A stretch of DNA of 64,000 nt, taken from Gottschalkiaceae bacterium SANA. Lineage in GTDB: Bacteria > Bacillota > Clostridia > Tissierellales > GPF-1. The translations under genes and the position numbers were made by a program. This document shows positions 8,980 through 16,746 of the stretch, piece after piece (the first letter of the stretch is position 1; each line of letters starts with the position of its first letter). A model generated the notes under the pieces. That model was not told the origin of the DNA. It searched no databases and worked only from the letters and a program-made list of their open reading frames with translations. The stretch is from the NCBI GenBank assembly GCA_036323355.1, contig AP028876.1:806001-870000 (forward strand), written 5' to 3'.

Positions 8980-10059
8980 ATGATGAAGAGAAGAATAGCA
9001 GTGATTGGTGTGTTTTTTGCATTGGTATTTAGCAACTTTGGATTTGCAACAAATCAAGTGGGAGATCTACCATTACAAGGGAATCAAGAGCGGTTGTTTG
9101 TTGTTAAAAACATAGAAACGTTACCATTGTGTGTGATTGGAAATTTTGATTATGATCTAGAGAAGGAAGAAGTTACCTTGCAATTTGGTAATGAACAGAT
9201 TTTTTTACAGAGTAATTTGTCTCCAGATGGGACGGAGATGATTGATCTGGATCACGTGATGGTCAACGAAGAAGAAAATATTCGAAAAGTCTTTCTTGTT
9301 TTTCAAAAAATAGATTCGCCTGAGAGTAGAAGAATTTCGATTTCTGCCGATCAATTTTACAAACAAAAAAATATTCTAACAACAGATGAATATATTATTC
9401 TATCGTATTGGACCACGGATGGAAAAGTCTGTGTGGAGCGTTATACATATGAAGGTGTTTTAAAAGGGCGAGTCAAGGTTAACGAAAGAATTAGTGTAAT
9501 TATAGAAGGGCCCAATGGAAGTTCGCTGTATTTACAAAAAGTGAATTTGAATTCGAATTCGATGCCAGATGAAATGAGATGTGATGATCCAGTTGAATTA
9601 ATTCAAATCAATTGGGATGGAAAATTAGAACTTGCTGGGCCGAAACGTGTGATTCAGGAACAAACAAGAGTCGGACATACACTTGCGCGATTTACAGACA
9701 ACCAATTTGGTCTTCTAAGAATGGAAGAGCCGGAAACGGGGATTGTGGATTACAAAGCTCCGATTCGATCAAAAGAGAATCTTGTAAAGTTGCAAATTCC
9801 TTATTGTGATATAAAAGCAAAACTAGAGAGTGGTGCTCGCAACTTGATGGTCGAATATCAAGGCCTAACCTTAAGTTTCCCCATGGAACTTTTTCAATGT
9901 GATGACATGCTGGCAGCCATGCCTTGCCAAGACCATGCAACTATTGAGATCATCATGCACACCGATGAAGCTGGCAAGGTTACCAATGAGATTCAACTCT
10001 TTGTTGTGGAGCAGACCAATGCCATGACGAAGATTGTTCATAGAAAGACTCTTCAATAA
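8980..10059 (+). CDS. Secreted protein, tandem paralogue 2
   Basis: 359 residues with a signal peptide at about 1-23 (MMKRRIA...GFATNQ). It has a short propeller-like middle and a C-terminal domain from about residue 207 that is almost identical to that of paralogue 1. At DNA level, 9607-9950 differs from 8469-8812 at only about three positions, far less than the flanks, which points to recent duplication or gene conversion. It lacks the (D/N)PxTG repeat region. An AAAAAAGGAG site precedes the ATG, and there is no terminator after paralogue 1, so the two may be co-transcribed. Function unknown. Confidence 0.8.
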   Translation: MMKRRIAVIGVFFALVFSNFGFATNQVGDLPLQGNQERLFVVKNIETLPLCVIGNFDYDLEKEEVTLQFGNEQIFLQSNLSPDGTEMIDLDHVMVNEEENIRKVFLVFQKIDSPESRRISISADQFYKQKNILTTDEYIILSYWTTDGKVCVERYTYEGVLKGRVKVNERISVIIEGPNGSSLYLQKVNLNSNSMPDEMRCDDPVELIQINWDGKLELAGPKRVIQEQTRVGHTLARFTDNQFGLLRMEEPETGIVDYKAPIRSKENLVKLQIPYCDIKAKLESGARNLMVEYQGLTLSFPMELFQCDDMLAAMPCQDHATIEIIMHTDEAGKVTNEIQLFVVEQTNAMTKIVHRKTLQ

Positions 10060-10077
10060 AGCAAATTATATGAGTAA

Positions 10078-10113
10078 CCGGGCTACGAAATTATCGTAGC
10101 CCGGTCTTTTTAT
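10078..10113 (+). terminator. Terminator between paralogue 2 and mazG-like gene
   Basis: CCGGGCTACGA / TCGTAGCCCGG is an 11-bp perfect stem with an AATTA loop at 10089-10093, followed by TCTTTTT. It lies between convergent genes and terminates the plus-strand unit. Confidence 0.85.
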
Positions 10114-10472
10114 GCTTCTGTGTATTTCTTATTTGACCCTTTATATTCCTCAACAGAATATTTTTTAGCGTTTTTCACCATCTTGTTGAAAAAGGCTTGA
10201 GTCAGATCAATATCATTTTTTTGAGCAAAACGAAGTACAAAGAAAAATACATCTGCCAATTCATCACTGATTTCTTCTTTTCTATTAGGGTCATCCATCA
10301 TGGCAGACATTTGCTCGCTTGTTTTGAAGCGAAAATGATCCAACAACTCTCCGGCTTCTGTAGAAATGCCAATAGCCAGTTCTTTTGGCGAGTGGAATTG
10401 ATCCCAATCTCGATCTGCACAAAAAGATTGAATATGATCTTTCAGTTCTTGTAGGGTTTGTTTCTCGTCCAT
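10110..10472 (-). CDS. MazG-like nucleotide pyrophosphohydrolase
   Basis: 120 residues, the size of single-domain MazG/RS21-C6-type all-alpha NTP pyrophosphatases. Such enzymes hydrolyse (d)NTPs to NMP and pyrophosphate and act as house-cleaning enzymes. Diagnostic residues are EAGELLDHFRFK (about 37-48) and EEISDELADVFFFVLRFA (about 66-83), giving the E-x-x-E...E-x-x-D metal site. An NAKKY...KG tail is typical of the family. The start has GGAGGAAG upstream. It is a lone gene on the minus strand within the paralogue cluster. Confidence 0.85.
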   Translation of the reverse strand: MDEKQTLQELKDHIQSFCADRDWDQFHSPKELAIGISTEAGELLDHFRFKTSEQMSAMMDDPNRKEEISDELADVFFFVLRFAQKNDIDLTQAFFNKMVKNAKKYSVEEYKGSNKKYTEA

Positions 10473-10625
10473 GCGCTTCCTCCAGGATATTGTGATTTTC
10501 TATATTTTATCATATTCCTAGTGAAAGTATCGAGATGAGTAAGACAGTCAACAGAATAATCGGAATTTGTAATAAAATGTAATTTATTCCCTTTTCATAA
10601 TCGACTAGAATAAAGAGGGAGGTGT

Positions 10626-11813
10626 ATGATGAAAAAAAATAGAATGATAATTTTAGCATTAATGTTGGCATTGTTGTTTAGTGGTATAGGGTTTGCAATG
10701 GGATTGCCGCCAGATCAACCCCTAGGGGACAAAGAAAGACATTTGTTTTATGCCTCAGAGTTACCTAGCAATAAGCTGTCAGATATACAATCTTTTATGT
10801 ATGTGGCCGACCTTAATCAGATTCAAATACTTCAAGGTACTGATGAAGATGAGAGTGTCGTCGGATATGATCTAACAGGGGAGCAGTCTTTCAATATCGC
10901 TACTGTCAAATATCCAGTTATGGTCACGAACTCAGCAATATTGACTGCACAATCAAAGATTAATTCGGATCTTATTTACTTAACTAGAAATGGAATGCTG
11001 AGTGATCAAGGAGATAGTGGAGATCGTGAAAGGATGCGAACTTTTGATCTTAGATTGATGCGTCTTAATGATTCTGAAGAAATTCTAATGGATGTTCCAG
11101 TCTATTCGGGTCGTTTTGGTGAGATACGAGGTTTATACACCACAAAAGACTATATCGTTGTTCTCTACATCGATGAGCATATGACTGGGATTATTGAACG
11201 TTACACCTATGCTGGTGTCATGCATGATCATGTAATGGTCAATTATCGCACAAAAGGAATCGTGGAAGGACCCGATGGAAGTACCTTGTATATGCAAAAA
11301 GCCAATCCAACAAGAGGTGAGGGAGAAGATGAGTGTGAGGATCCCATTGAAGTGGTTCAAATCATCTGGGATGAAAAGGTTGATGTTGCTGGACCAAAAC
11401 GTGTGATTCAGGAACAAACAAGAGTCGGACATACACTTGCGCGATTCACAGACAGCCAATTTGGTCTACTACGAATGGAAGATGCGGAGACGGGGATCGT
11501 GGATTATAAAGCACCGATCCGATCAAAAGAGAATCTTGTGAAGTTGCAAATCCCTTATTGCGATATCAAAGCAAAACTAGAGAGCGGTGCTCGTAACTTG
11601 ATGGTAGAATATCAAGACCAAACCTTAAGTTTCCCCATGGATCTTTTTAACTGCGACGACATGTTGGCAGCCATGCCGTGTCAAGACCATGCAACTATTG
11701 AGATCATCATGCACATGGATGAAGCAGGTACTGTAACCTATGAGATGCAGCTATTTGTCGTTGAAAAGGTAGATGGTATGACAAAAGTCGTGCATCGAAA
11801 GACGATTCAATAA
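10626..11813 (+). CDS. Secreted protein, tandem paralogue 3
   Basis: 395 residues with a signal peptide of about 25 residues (MMKKNRM...GFAMG). The middle has the same IERYTYAG and GPDGSTLYMQK unit as the other copies. The conserved C-terminal domain starts near residue 243. Its DNA is clearly more diverged from copies 1 and 2 than those are from each other. AGAGGGAGGTGT is the ribosome site. It has its own upstream region and terminator, so it is probably transcribed separately. Function unknown. Confidence 0.8.
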   Translation: MMKKNRMIILALMLALLFSGIGFAMGLPPDQPLGDKERHLFYASELPSNKLSDIQSFMYVADLNQIQILQGTDEDESVVGYDLTGEQSFNIATVKYPVMVTNSAILTAQSKINSDLIYLTRNGMLSDQGDSGDRERMRTFDLRLMRLNDSEEILMDVPVYSGRFGEIRGLYTTKDYIVVLYIDEHMTGIIERYTYAGVMHDHVMVNYRTKGIVEGPDGSTLYMQKANPTRGEGEDECEDPIEVVQIIWDEKVDVAGPKRVIQEQTRVGHTLARFTDSQFGLLRMEDAETGIVDYKAPIRSKENLVKLQIPYCDIKAKLESGARNLMVEYQDQTLSFPMDLFNCDDMLAAMPCQDHATIEIIMHMDEAGTVTYEMQLFVVEKVDGMTKVVHRKTIQ

Positions 11814-11854
11814 GCTTAATTAGAAACGGTAGAAATAAAGAGGGAGAAATATTT

Positions 11855-11887
11855 GGCGGAGAGCGAAAGCTTTCCGCCCTTTTTTTG
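11855..11887 (+). terminator. Rho-independent terminator
   Basis: GGCGGAGAGC / GCTTTCCGCC stem (one G-T pair) around a GAAA loop, followed by C and a T run. It ends the paralogue 3 unit. Confidence 0.88.
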
Positions 11888-11924
11888 TGAAAAAATGGAC
11901 CTAGAGAAGAGAACAGGCACCCTT

Positions 11925-12148
11925 GCCCAAACATTAATCGTGGCGTATTTCGAGGGGCATTAAACTGTAGGGCAACAGAGATTAATCAAAAAATGAAAAT
12001 CGCTGCCGTAGATGCCCTTGCAGGATTGATTGCGGAAGATGAATTATGCGCTGATATGATTCTTCCATCGGTGTTTGATGAGCGGGTTGTGATTGCAGTT
12101 GCGGCAGCTGTCAAGCGGATGGCCATTCAGACCGGCGTTGCACATTGA
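11925..12148 (+). pseudogene. Remnant: C-terminal end of NAD-dependent malic enzyme
   Basis: Read in the frame of 11936, the sequence gives NRGVFRGALNCRATEIN, then MKIAAVDALAGLI, then SVFDERVVIAVAAAVKR and GVAH before TGA at 12146. This is the conserved C-terminal end of bacterial malic enzymes (malate to pyruvate plus CO2, NAD(P)H). The remaining N-terminal part (over 300 residues) is missing and no start or ribosome site fits, so it is a non-functional fragment. It abuts a truncated transporter gene and marks a deletion scar at the left side of the defence island. Confidence 0.85.
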
Positions 12149-12549
12149 TAAAAAGACATACTAGGCTCCTTATTCTTTTTGGTGGATTTTTAGTTTTTGG
12201 AATCAATACCCTTGTTCCGCTTTCTTTGGGACTCACTTTTGGAGTCGCGTTGATTGGAATTGCATTGGGTCAACAGGGTGTCTGGTTCTTAGCTGGCATT
12301 GGACTGTTCTTCTCGACGATCTATGCAACCACGGTAATTTTGATTCAAGAAGAGTTTAAGGAGGACGGCGTGCAGGTCATGGAGGTTATTCTTGCGACAA
12401 ACGCCATCATGATCTCGGTAATGAATTATATGATCGGCATGCTAAACGATCATTTGGGCGTAAGGGTTGGCATCCTCATTATGCCGTTTAATTTGATGAT
12501 TGCATGGGCAGCCTATCAATGGATTGCACATAAAAGGAGAAGCGCATAA
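12145..12549 (+). pseudogene. Remnant: C-terminal part of an MFS transporter
   Basis: 134 codons open from a TTG, encoding four to five hydrophobic helices arranged like the last third of a major facilitator transporter. MLNDHLGVRVGI near 100-112 corresponds to the loop before the last helices. The eight or so N-terminal helices are absent. No ribosome site lies before the TTG, which overlaps the stop of the malic-enzyme fragment in another frame. It is most likely a dead fragment left by the same deletion. A truncated expressed membrane protein is less likely. Confidence 0.65.
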
Positions 12550-12591
12550 GCGCTTCTTCATCACTTTTAGATAACTGAATGAGATCGCCTT

Positions 12592-12616
12592 ATACTCCTA
12601 GCGGAGTATTTTTTTG
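12592..12616 (+). terminator. Rho-independent terminator
   Basis: ATACTCC / GGAGTAT stem with a TAGC loop, followed by seven T. It is the old terminator of the transporter remnant. Confidence 0.75.
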
Positions 12617-12641
12617 TTTTTACTGAAACGCCATTTATTTA

Positions 12642-12691
12642 GTGAATATTTCGCTCCAAGTCAGCCACCCTCACGTTAGGATTGAGCCATC
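12642..12691 (-). repeat. Left arm of imperfect inverted repeat (IS21-like end)
   Basis: Reverse complement contains TGGCTCAATCCTAACGTGAG followed by GGTGGCTGACTTGGAGCGAA. It matches the right arm at most positions. Confidence 0.6.
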
Positions 12692-12946
12692 ACTATAATT
12701 GCCTACGATGAATCGCAGTTATGCATACAAAATCTAATATAGTATCTAGCTCATCGCAGTTATATTTATCCATGGGCAGCCATTTTGATGCTTTGCTCAA
12801 ATCTCGGACTTCTGCGGATCGCTGCAATCTCTGAGCCCTTAACGAATGTGGGCTTTTCGATTAGCTGCCTTATGATTCTAGTGAACTAAGTGTTGAGTAT
12901 TGTTCATTGAACAAATAATTGCTAAGTTGGCTCTCTGCCCGTGACC

Positions 12947-12997
12947 CTGGCTCAGTTTGAGCGTGAAGGTGGCTCAACGCGACCGAAATAATTAGTT
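12947..12997 (+). repeat. Right arm of imperfect inverted repeat (IS21-like end)
   Basis: Contains TGGCTCAGTTTGAGCGTGAA followed by GGTGGCTCAACGCGACCGAA. It pairs with the left arm at 12642-12691. Confidence 0.6.
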
Positions 12998-13101
12998 AGT
13001 GGTCTTGACCAGAATGTGATTCAAGAACTTTCTAGCTTCTGTGGAATTTGAGAGGGAGAGTTTTTGGTCCGTGAAATAAGCAATATACATGAGTCAATAA
13101 A

Positions 13102-13130
13102 TGGAATTTTTCTACAAATAATGGTATAAT
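13102..13130 (+). promoter_or_regulatory. Candidate extended -10 promoter of dptFGH
   Basis: TGGTATAAT at 13122-13130 is an extended -10 with a perfect TATAAT. A weak -35 (TGGAAT) lies 17 bp upstream at 13102-13107. It is 67 bp upstream of the dptF ATG at 13197. AT-rich sequence between it and the ribosome site could hold an operator, but no palindrome stands out. Confidence 0.55.
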
Positions 13131-13196
13131 TTTTAGTATAAATGGTTTATTTTACAATATTTGTTGGTTAAACGAAGTGATCATCTGGAGGTAATT

Positions 13197-15362
13197 ATGA
13201 ATCCAAATATTAGCATACTTAAATATCTACGAGAAACGAATAACATGCAAGTAAATGACTTTGTAAAAATATTACGTACTAGTAAATCTGAAGTATTTAA
13301 ATATCTTTCAGGAGTCAAATTAATTCGCAATAGACATAAAGACGTTTTAAGTGATTATTTTAATATTGATAGGGTCTATTTGGAGAGAGGTAATTATACT
13401 CATGATGAAGTGGATGCAATGAAAAATCAAGGGATTGGTGTTCTTGTTAAGGAAAATGGAATGAAAGATTATGAAAAGGTACTTGAACTTACGTCTTTTG
13501 ATAAAAAAACAGATAAACTCGAAAAAGAGAAACAGCAGCCTAAAACACCAATTAAGATTAAGGAAAATGAGACGATAGTTAAAACTTATATTAAGTCTGA
13601 TAGTAACATAGGCAGTAAATGCGAACTTGTAGATCTATTGCAAAAGCTGAGACAATCTTCAAAAGAAGCCGTTGAAGGAATAGAAGAATTCAGCGAGTTT
13701 AAAGAATATATGCATGTAGAACGCCAAGTGGAAAGAGAACTCATAGAAAAATTATCCGTAATTAAATCAGCTGGAAAATCAAAGCAACTTTTTTTCGTTT
13801 GTGGGAGTGTAGGTGATGGTAAATCGCATGTTTTGTCACAAATAAAAAACAGGAGACCTGATTTACTAGCGGGTTATAAAATCCATAATGACGCAACAGA
13901 GAGCAATAATCCGAAAAAAAGCTATAAACAAATTTTGGATGCACTATTTGATCCTTTTTCGGATAAAAGGATTCATGAAGAAGGTGATGATAAACTAATT
14001 GTGGCAATAAATCTTGGTACACTAAGCAATTTTATTGAAGATAAAGACTACAGAGATAAATATACCAAGATTAAGCAATATATCGATAAGAATAAAATCA
14101 TCGAAGATCTCATAGTTGAAGTTATAGAGAATGAAGTCATTGATTATGTTAGCTTCAGCGATTATTCAATCTACGAATTAACAAGTGAAGGACCAGTTAG
14201 TGCATTTATGGATGAAATCATCGAGAAAATTACTGTTGGGAAAATGGAGAATCCATTTCACAATGCATTTAAAACTGGCTGCGAAATTTGTACTAATAAA
14301 AATTACTGCCCTGTAAAGCGTAATTATGAAATGATGGAGAAATTAACAATCAAAAATGAAATGATAAACTTAATCATCGAAGCAATAATTAAGTTTAAAG
14401 TAATTATATCAGTTAGATTTTTAATGGATTTTTTCTATAAGTGTTTGGTTCCAAGTGAATTTGAGGCTCTGTATGATTCAGAGAATTTAGATAAAATGGA
14501 TACTATTATTTTCAATGATGATAATTATTGGAAATTTTTCTTGCCTAATATTTTATTTGAATCAAAGACTCACTCTCCTTTGTTTAATTCATTGAGTACC
14601 ATTGATCCAATTAATGAACGAATTGAAGATTTAGACGAAATTATAATCAATTTCAATATTTCTTCGAATAAATTAAATACACTCAAAGAAATTTTTAATA
14701 AACCTGAATATGATTTGTTGAATAATGCTTTCAATGATAAATATCTGTATATAATTGATAAAGAGAATCTTTCGATCATATGCAGATCATATATTAGATT
14801 TGCACGATTGATTGGTGATGAAATAATTCAAGATAGGCGATTATATAGAAGATATACACAAGAATTATTTAGTTATAATACGAATAGAATTAAAAAGCTT
14901 GAGAGTTTTTATGCAAGAATAATCAGTGCAATTTATAAGTGGAATGGAATAGCAGGAAAAAATTGGATTAATATCGATAATAATTCAAATAATCGTGAGT
15001 TTTTGATTAGTGAAGAATTAAAGATTGTTCCGTCAATTTCTCTTGAAAATGATGTTAATGAGGAAGACTTAATTTGGAAATTTGAAACTTCAATCAAAAT
15101 TAGATTAAAAAATGACGTGGGTACTGAGCTCGTAGAATTTATTGTGGATTATGACTTGTATGAAATGTTGGATAGAGTAAATAAAGGGTTTCGTTTGAAT
15201 CATAAAGATCAGCAAAATTACATATCATTTATAGATAGTATAAGCAAGCTTATTGAACAAGGTGGAAAAGCAAAGCAAGTGAAAATCATTTATAAAGCAA
15301 AGAAAAATTTAAAGGAATTCTACCTGAAAAAAAATGAATTTGGAGGATACTTATTTGAGTGA
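13197..15362 (+). CDS. dptF: DptF, phosphorothioation-dependent restriction ATPase with N-terminal HTH
   Basis: 721 residues, part of the DptFGH complex that restricts DNA lacking phosphorothioate marks. The start at 13197 follows CTGGAGGTAATT; an upstream TTG frame has no such site. Residues about 1-60 resemble a small XRE/phage-repressor-like helix-turn-helix (VNDFVKILRTSKSEVFKYLSG). A charged linker follows. Walker A is GSVGDGKSH at about 202-210. A cysteine cluster CEICTNKNYC at about 361-371 resembles a zinc knuckle and is usual in DptF. It is very AT-rich compared with flanking chromosomal genes. It overlaps dptG. The DptF call rests on the P-loop, the Cys motif and the gene order with dptG, dptH and a full dnd operon. 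Confidence 0.85.
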   Translation: MNPNISILKYLRETNNMQVNDFVKILRTSKSEVFKYLSGVKLIRNRHKDVLSDYFNIDRVYLERGNYTHDEVDAMKNQGIGVLVKENGMKDYEKVLELTSFDKKTDKLEKEKQQPKTPIKIKENETIVKTYIKSDSNIGSKCELVDLLQKLRQSSKEAVEGIEEFSEFKEYMHVERQVERELIEKLSVIKSAGKSKQLFFVCGSVGDGKSHVLSQIKNRRPDLLAGYKIHNDATESNNPKKSYKQILDALFDPFSDKRIHEEGDDKLIVAINLGTLSNFIEDKDYRDKYTKIKQYIDKNKIIEDLIVEVIENEVIDYVSFSDYSIYELTSEGPVSAFMDEIIEKITVGKMENPFHNAFKTGCEICTNKNYCPVKRNYEMMEKLTIKNEMINLIIEAIIKFKVIISVRFLMDFFYKCLVPSEFEALYDSENLDKMDTIIFNDDNYWKFFLPNILFESKTHSPLFNSLSTIDPINERIEDLDEIIINFNISSNKLNTLKEIFNKPEYDLLNNAFNDKYLYIIDKENLSIICRSYIRFARLIGDEIIQDRRLYRRYTQELFSYNTNRIKKLESFYARIISAIYKWNGIAGKNWINIDNNSNNREFLISEELKIVPSISLENDVNEEDLIWKFETSIKIRLKNDVGTELVEFIVDYDLYEMLDRVNKGFRLNHKDQQNYISFIDSISKLIEQGGKAKQVKIIYKAKKNLKEFYLKKNEFGGYLFE

Positions 15363-16746
15363 AGCTGTTAATAATTCATATTGTTTAGAGACCGAATTGA
15401 TTTACAAGCAATATCATATCAATAAAAATGAACTCAAGTTAGTTCAAAGCAAAGATTTTGTTGTTTTGCCTTTTCGAACAAGTTCAATCAATACAGATAT
15501 AAAACAAATTTCTAAAATAGTATCAGCATGTTTTAGAAATACGTTGAACATTAAAGATATCGAATTAAAAAATTCAGAAGAATTAATTGACGAAATCGCT
15601 CAGACGGTTACAACCGATGATAAAAAAGTATTTAAGCACTTATTAACATCATTGTATGTTGAAGAGAACCAATTAATAAAATTCCATCCTCGTATGTTTG
15701 TCTATGGAGGGAAGTCATCAAGTGGGATAAAAAACATAGCAAATTATTTAACTAATAATTTGTTTAGCAATAATATAGACGAAGCTTTGAGTGGGATTAT
15801 TACATCTGAAGCAAATGTTGTTATTGAGGAACTTATTATGGAGCATACCCCTTTAGCAATTCCACAGTCAGCAGAAAAAAAAACAGTGGATTTTTGTCTT
15901 ATCCCTGAAATTCGTGAAATGTTTGAGAAAGATCTTTTATTTCTTTGTACTTCTCAAAAAAAATTTTTGGATAACGTAGAAAAATTAATAACGTTTTATT
16001 TGTTTTTTATAACAAGCCAAACGATTTTGGCATTACGACGAGGTTTTGACGATAATGAATCAAATATACAAAACGTATTTTATTTTTTAGATTGGGAAAA
16101 AGTTTCTCGCTCGCGTACTGGATATCAACAAGGCTGGAAAATGATTGAAAAACGTTCGGAGAATATTTTTGCATATGTGAATTTACTGCAAATATTGAAT
16201 ATGACTAAAAATCGTAATTTCAAAGGTTCTTTCGCTGATATTTCATGTGCATTGTCGGAATTATCAGAGTTTGAAATGAGTGAATTTAAGAAAGATGTAG
16301 TAGAGATCAATAACAAAATACTCAGTATTATTGGTTACGATCGGCAAGGTAAGGTAAAAAAAAGTATTTCAAAAGAGTATGATTGTCTAAATGAGCTGTT
16401 ACAGACTTTAATAGATGCTAAAGATAAAGGGAACAGAAGAGTTGCACCAGCTTATGAGAGGTATCAAAAGAATATTAAATCCATTGCTGCATTAGGATTA
16501 CTTAAAGCGCGTGGGCAATTAGGCAATACACTTAATTTAAATCAAGAATGGATAATTTTTTTAACAAGATTATGCATTGGGGAAAGAGATAAAATTCGAT
16601 TAAATGAGCTTTGGGAAGAGTTAGCTAAACGAGGTGTGAATTTTGATAAGTATTCACGAGAAATGATTATATCATATTTTGAGAAAATTAATATTCTTGA
16701 GAAAAAAAGCGATAGCGGGGATGCGCAATATGTCAGAGTTTTATAA
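15355..16746 (+). CDS. dptG: DptG, phosphorothioation-dependent restriction protein
   Basis: 463 residues if translation starts at TTG 15355, which has GGAGG at 15342-15346 with 8-nt spacing. An ATG at 15334 in frame has no ribosome site. It overlaps the dptF stop by 8 bp (TTG start) and the dptH start by 17 bp, so the three genes are translationally coupled. No catalytic motif is visible. The protein is helical and Lys/Asn-rich, like its neighbours. DptG is required with DptF and DptH for restriction of non-phosphorothioated DNA. The assignment is by position and size within the dpt operon. Confidence 0.75.
   Translation: MSEAVNNSYCLETELIYKQYHINKNELKLVQSKDFVVLPFRTSSINTDIKQISKIVSACFRNTLNIKDIELKNSEELIDEIAQTVTTDDKKVFKHLLTSLYVEENQLIKFHPRMFVYGGKSSSGIKNIANYLTNNLFSNNIDEALSGIITSEANVVIEELIMEHTPLAIPQSAEKKTVDFCLIPEIREMFEKDLLFLCTSQKKFLDNVEKLITFYLFFITSQTILALRRGFDDNESNIQNVFYFLDWEKVSRSRTGYQQGWKMIEKRSENIFAYVNLLQILNMTKNRNFKGSFADISCALSELSEFEMSEFKKDVVEINNKILSIIGYDRQGKVKKSISKEYDCLNELLQTLIDAKDKGNRRVAPAYERYQKNIKSIAALGLLKARGQLGNTLNLNQEWIIFLTRLCIGERDKIRLNELWEELAKRGVNFDKYSREMIISYFEKINILEKKSDSGDAQYVRVL

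Larger units (their letters stand above)
12640..12997. mobile_element. Transposase-less remnant of an IS21-like element
   Basis: Two regions form an imperfect inverted repeat of about 50 bp: 12640-12691 (read on the minus strand) and 12946-12997 (plus strand). Each contains two tandem units of the type TGGCTCA-N(7)-CG/TGGCT-N(8-9)-CG ending in GAAATA. The outer left end reads ATTTCGCTCCAAGTCAGCCAC, in the style of IS21-family ends with multiple terminal repeats. Only about 250 bp lie between them and no istA/istB coding frame is visible, so the element is an internally deleted relic. The 550-bp gap around it up to dptF has no other gene I can support. Confidence 0.6.

Noticed and set aside
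9612-9809. Plus-strand frame identical to one at 8474-8671
   Set aside because: The identity only mirrors the duplicated C-terminal domain in the real frame.
12700-12780. Two copies of TCGCAGTTAT in the gap before dptF
   Set aside because: Only 10 bp and two copies; not enough for an array or an attachment site.
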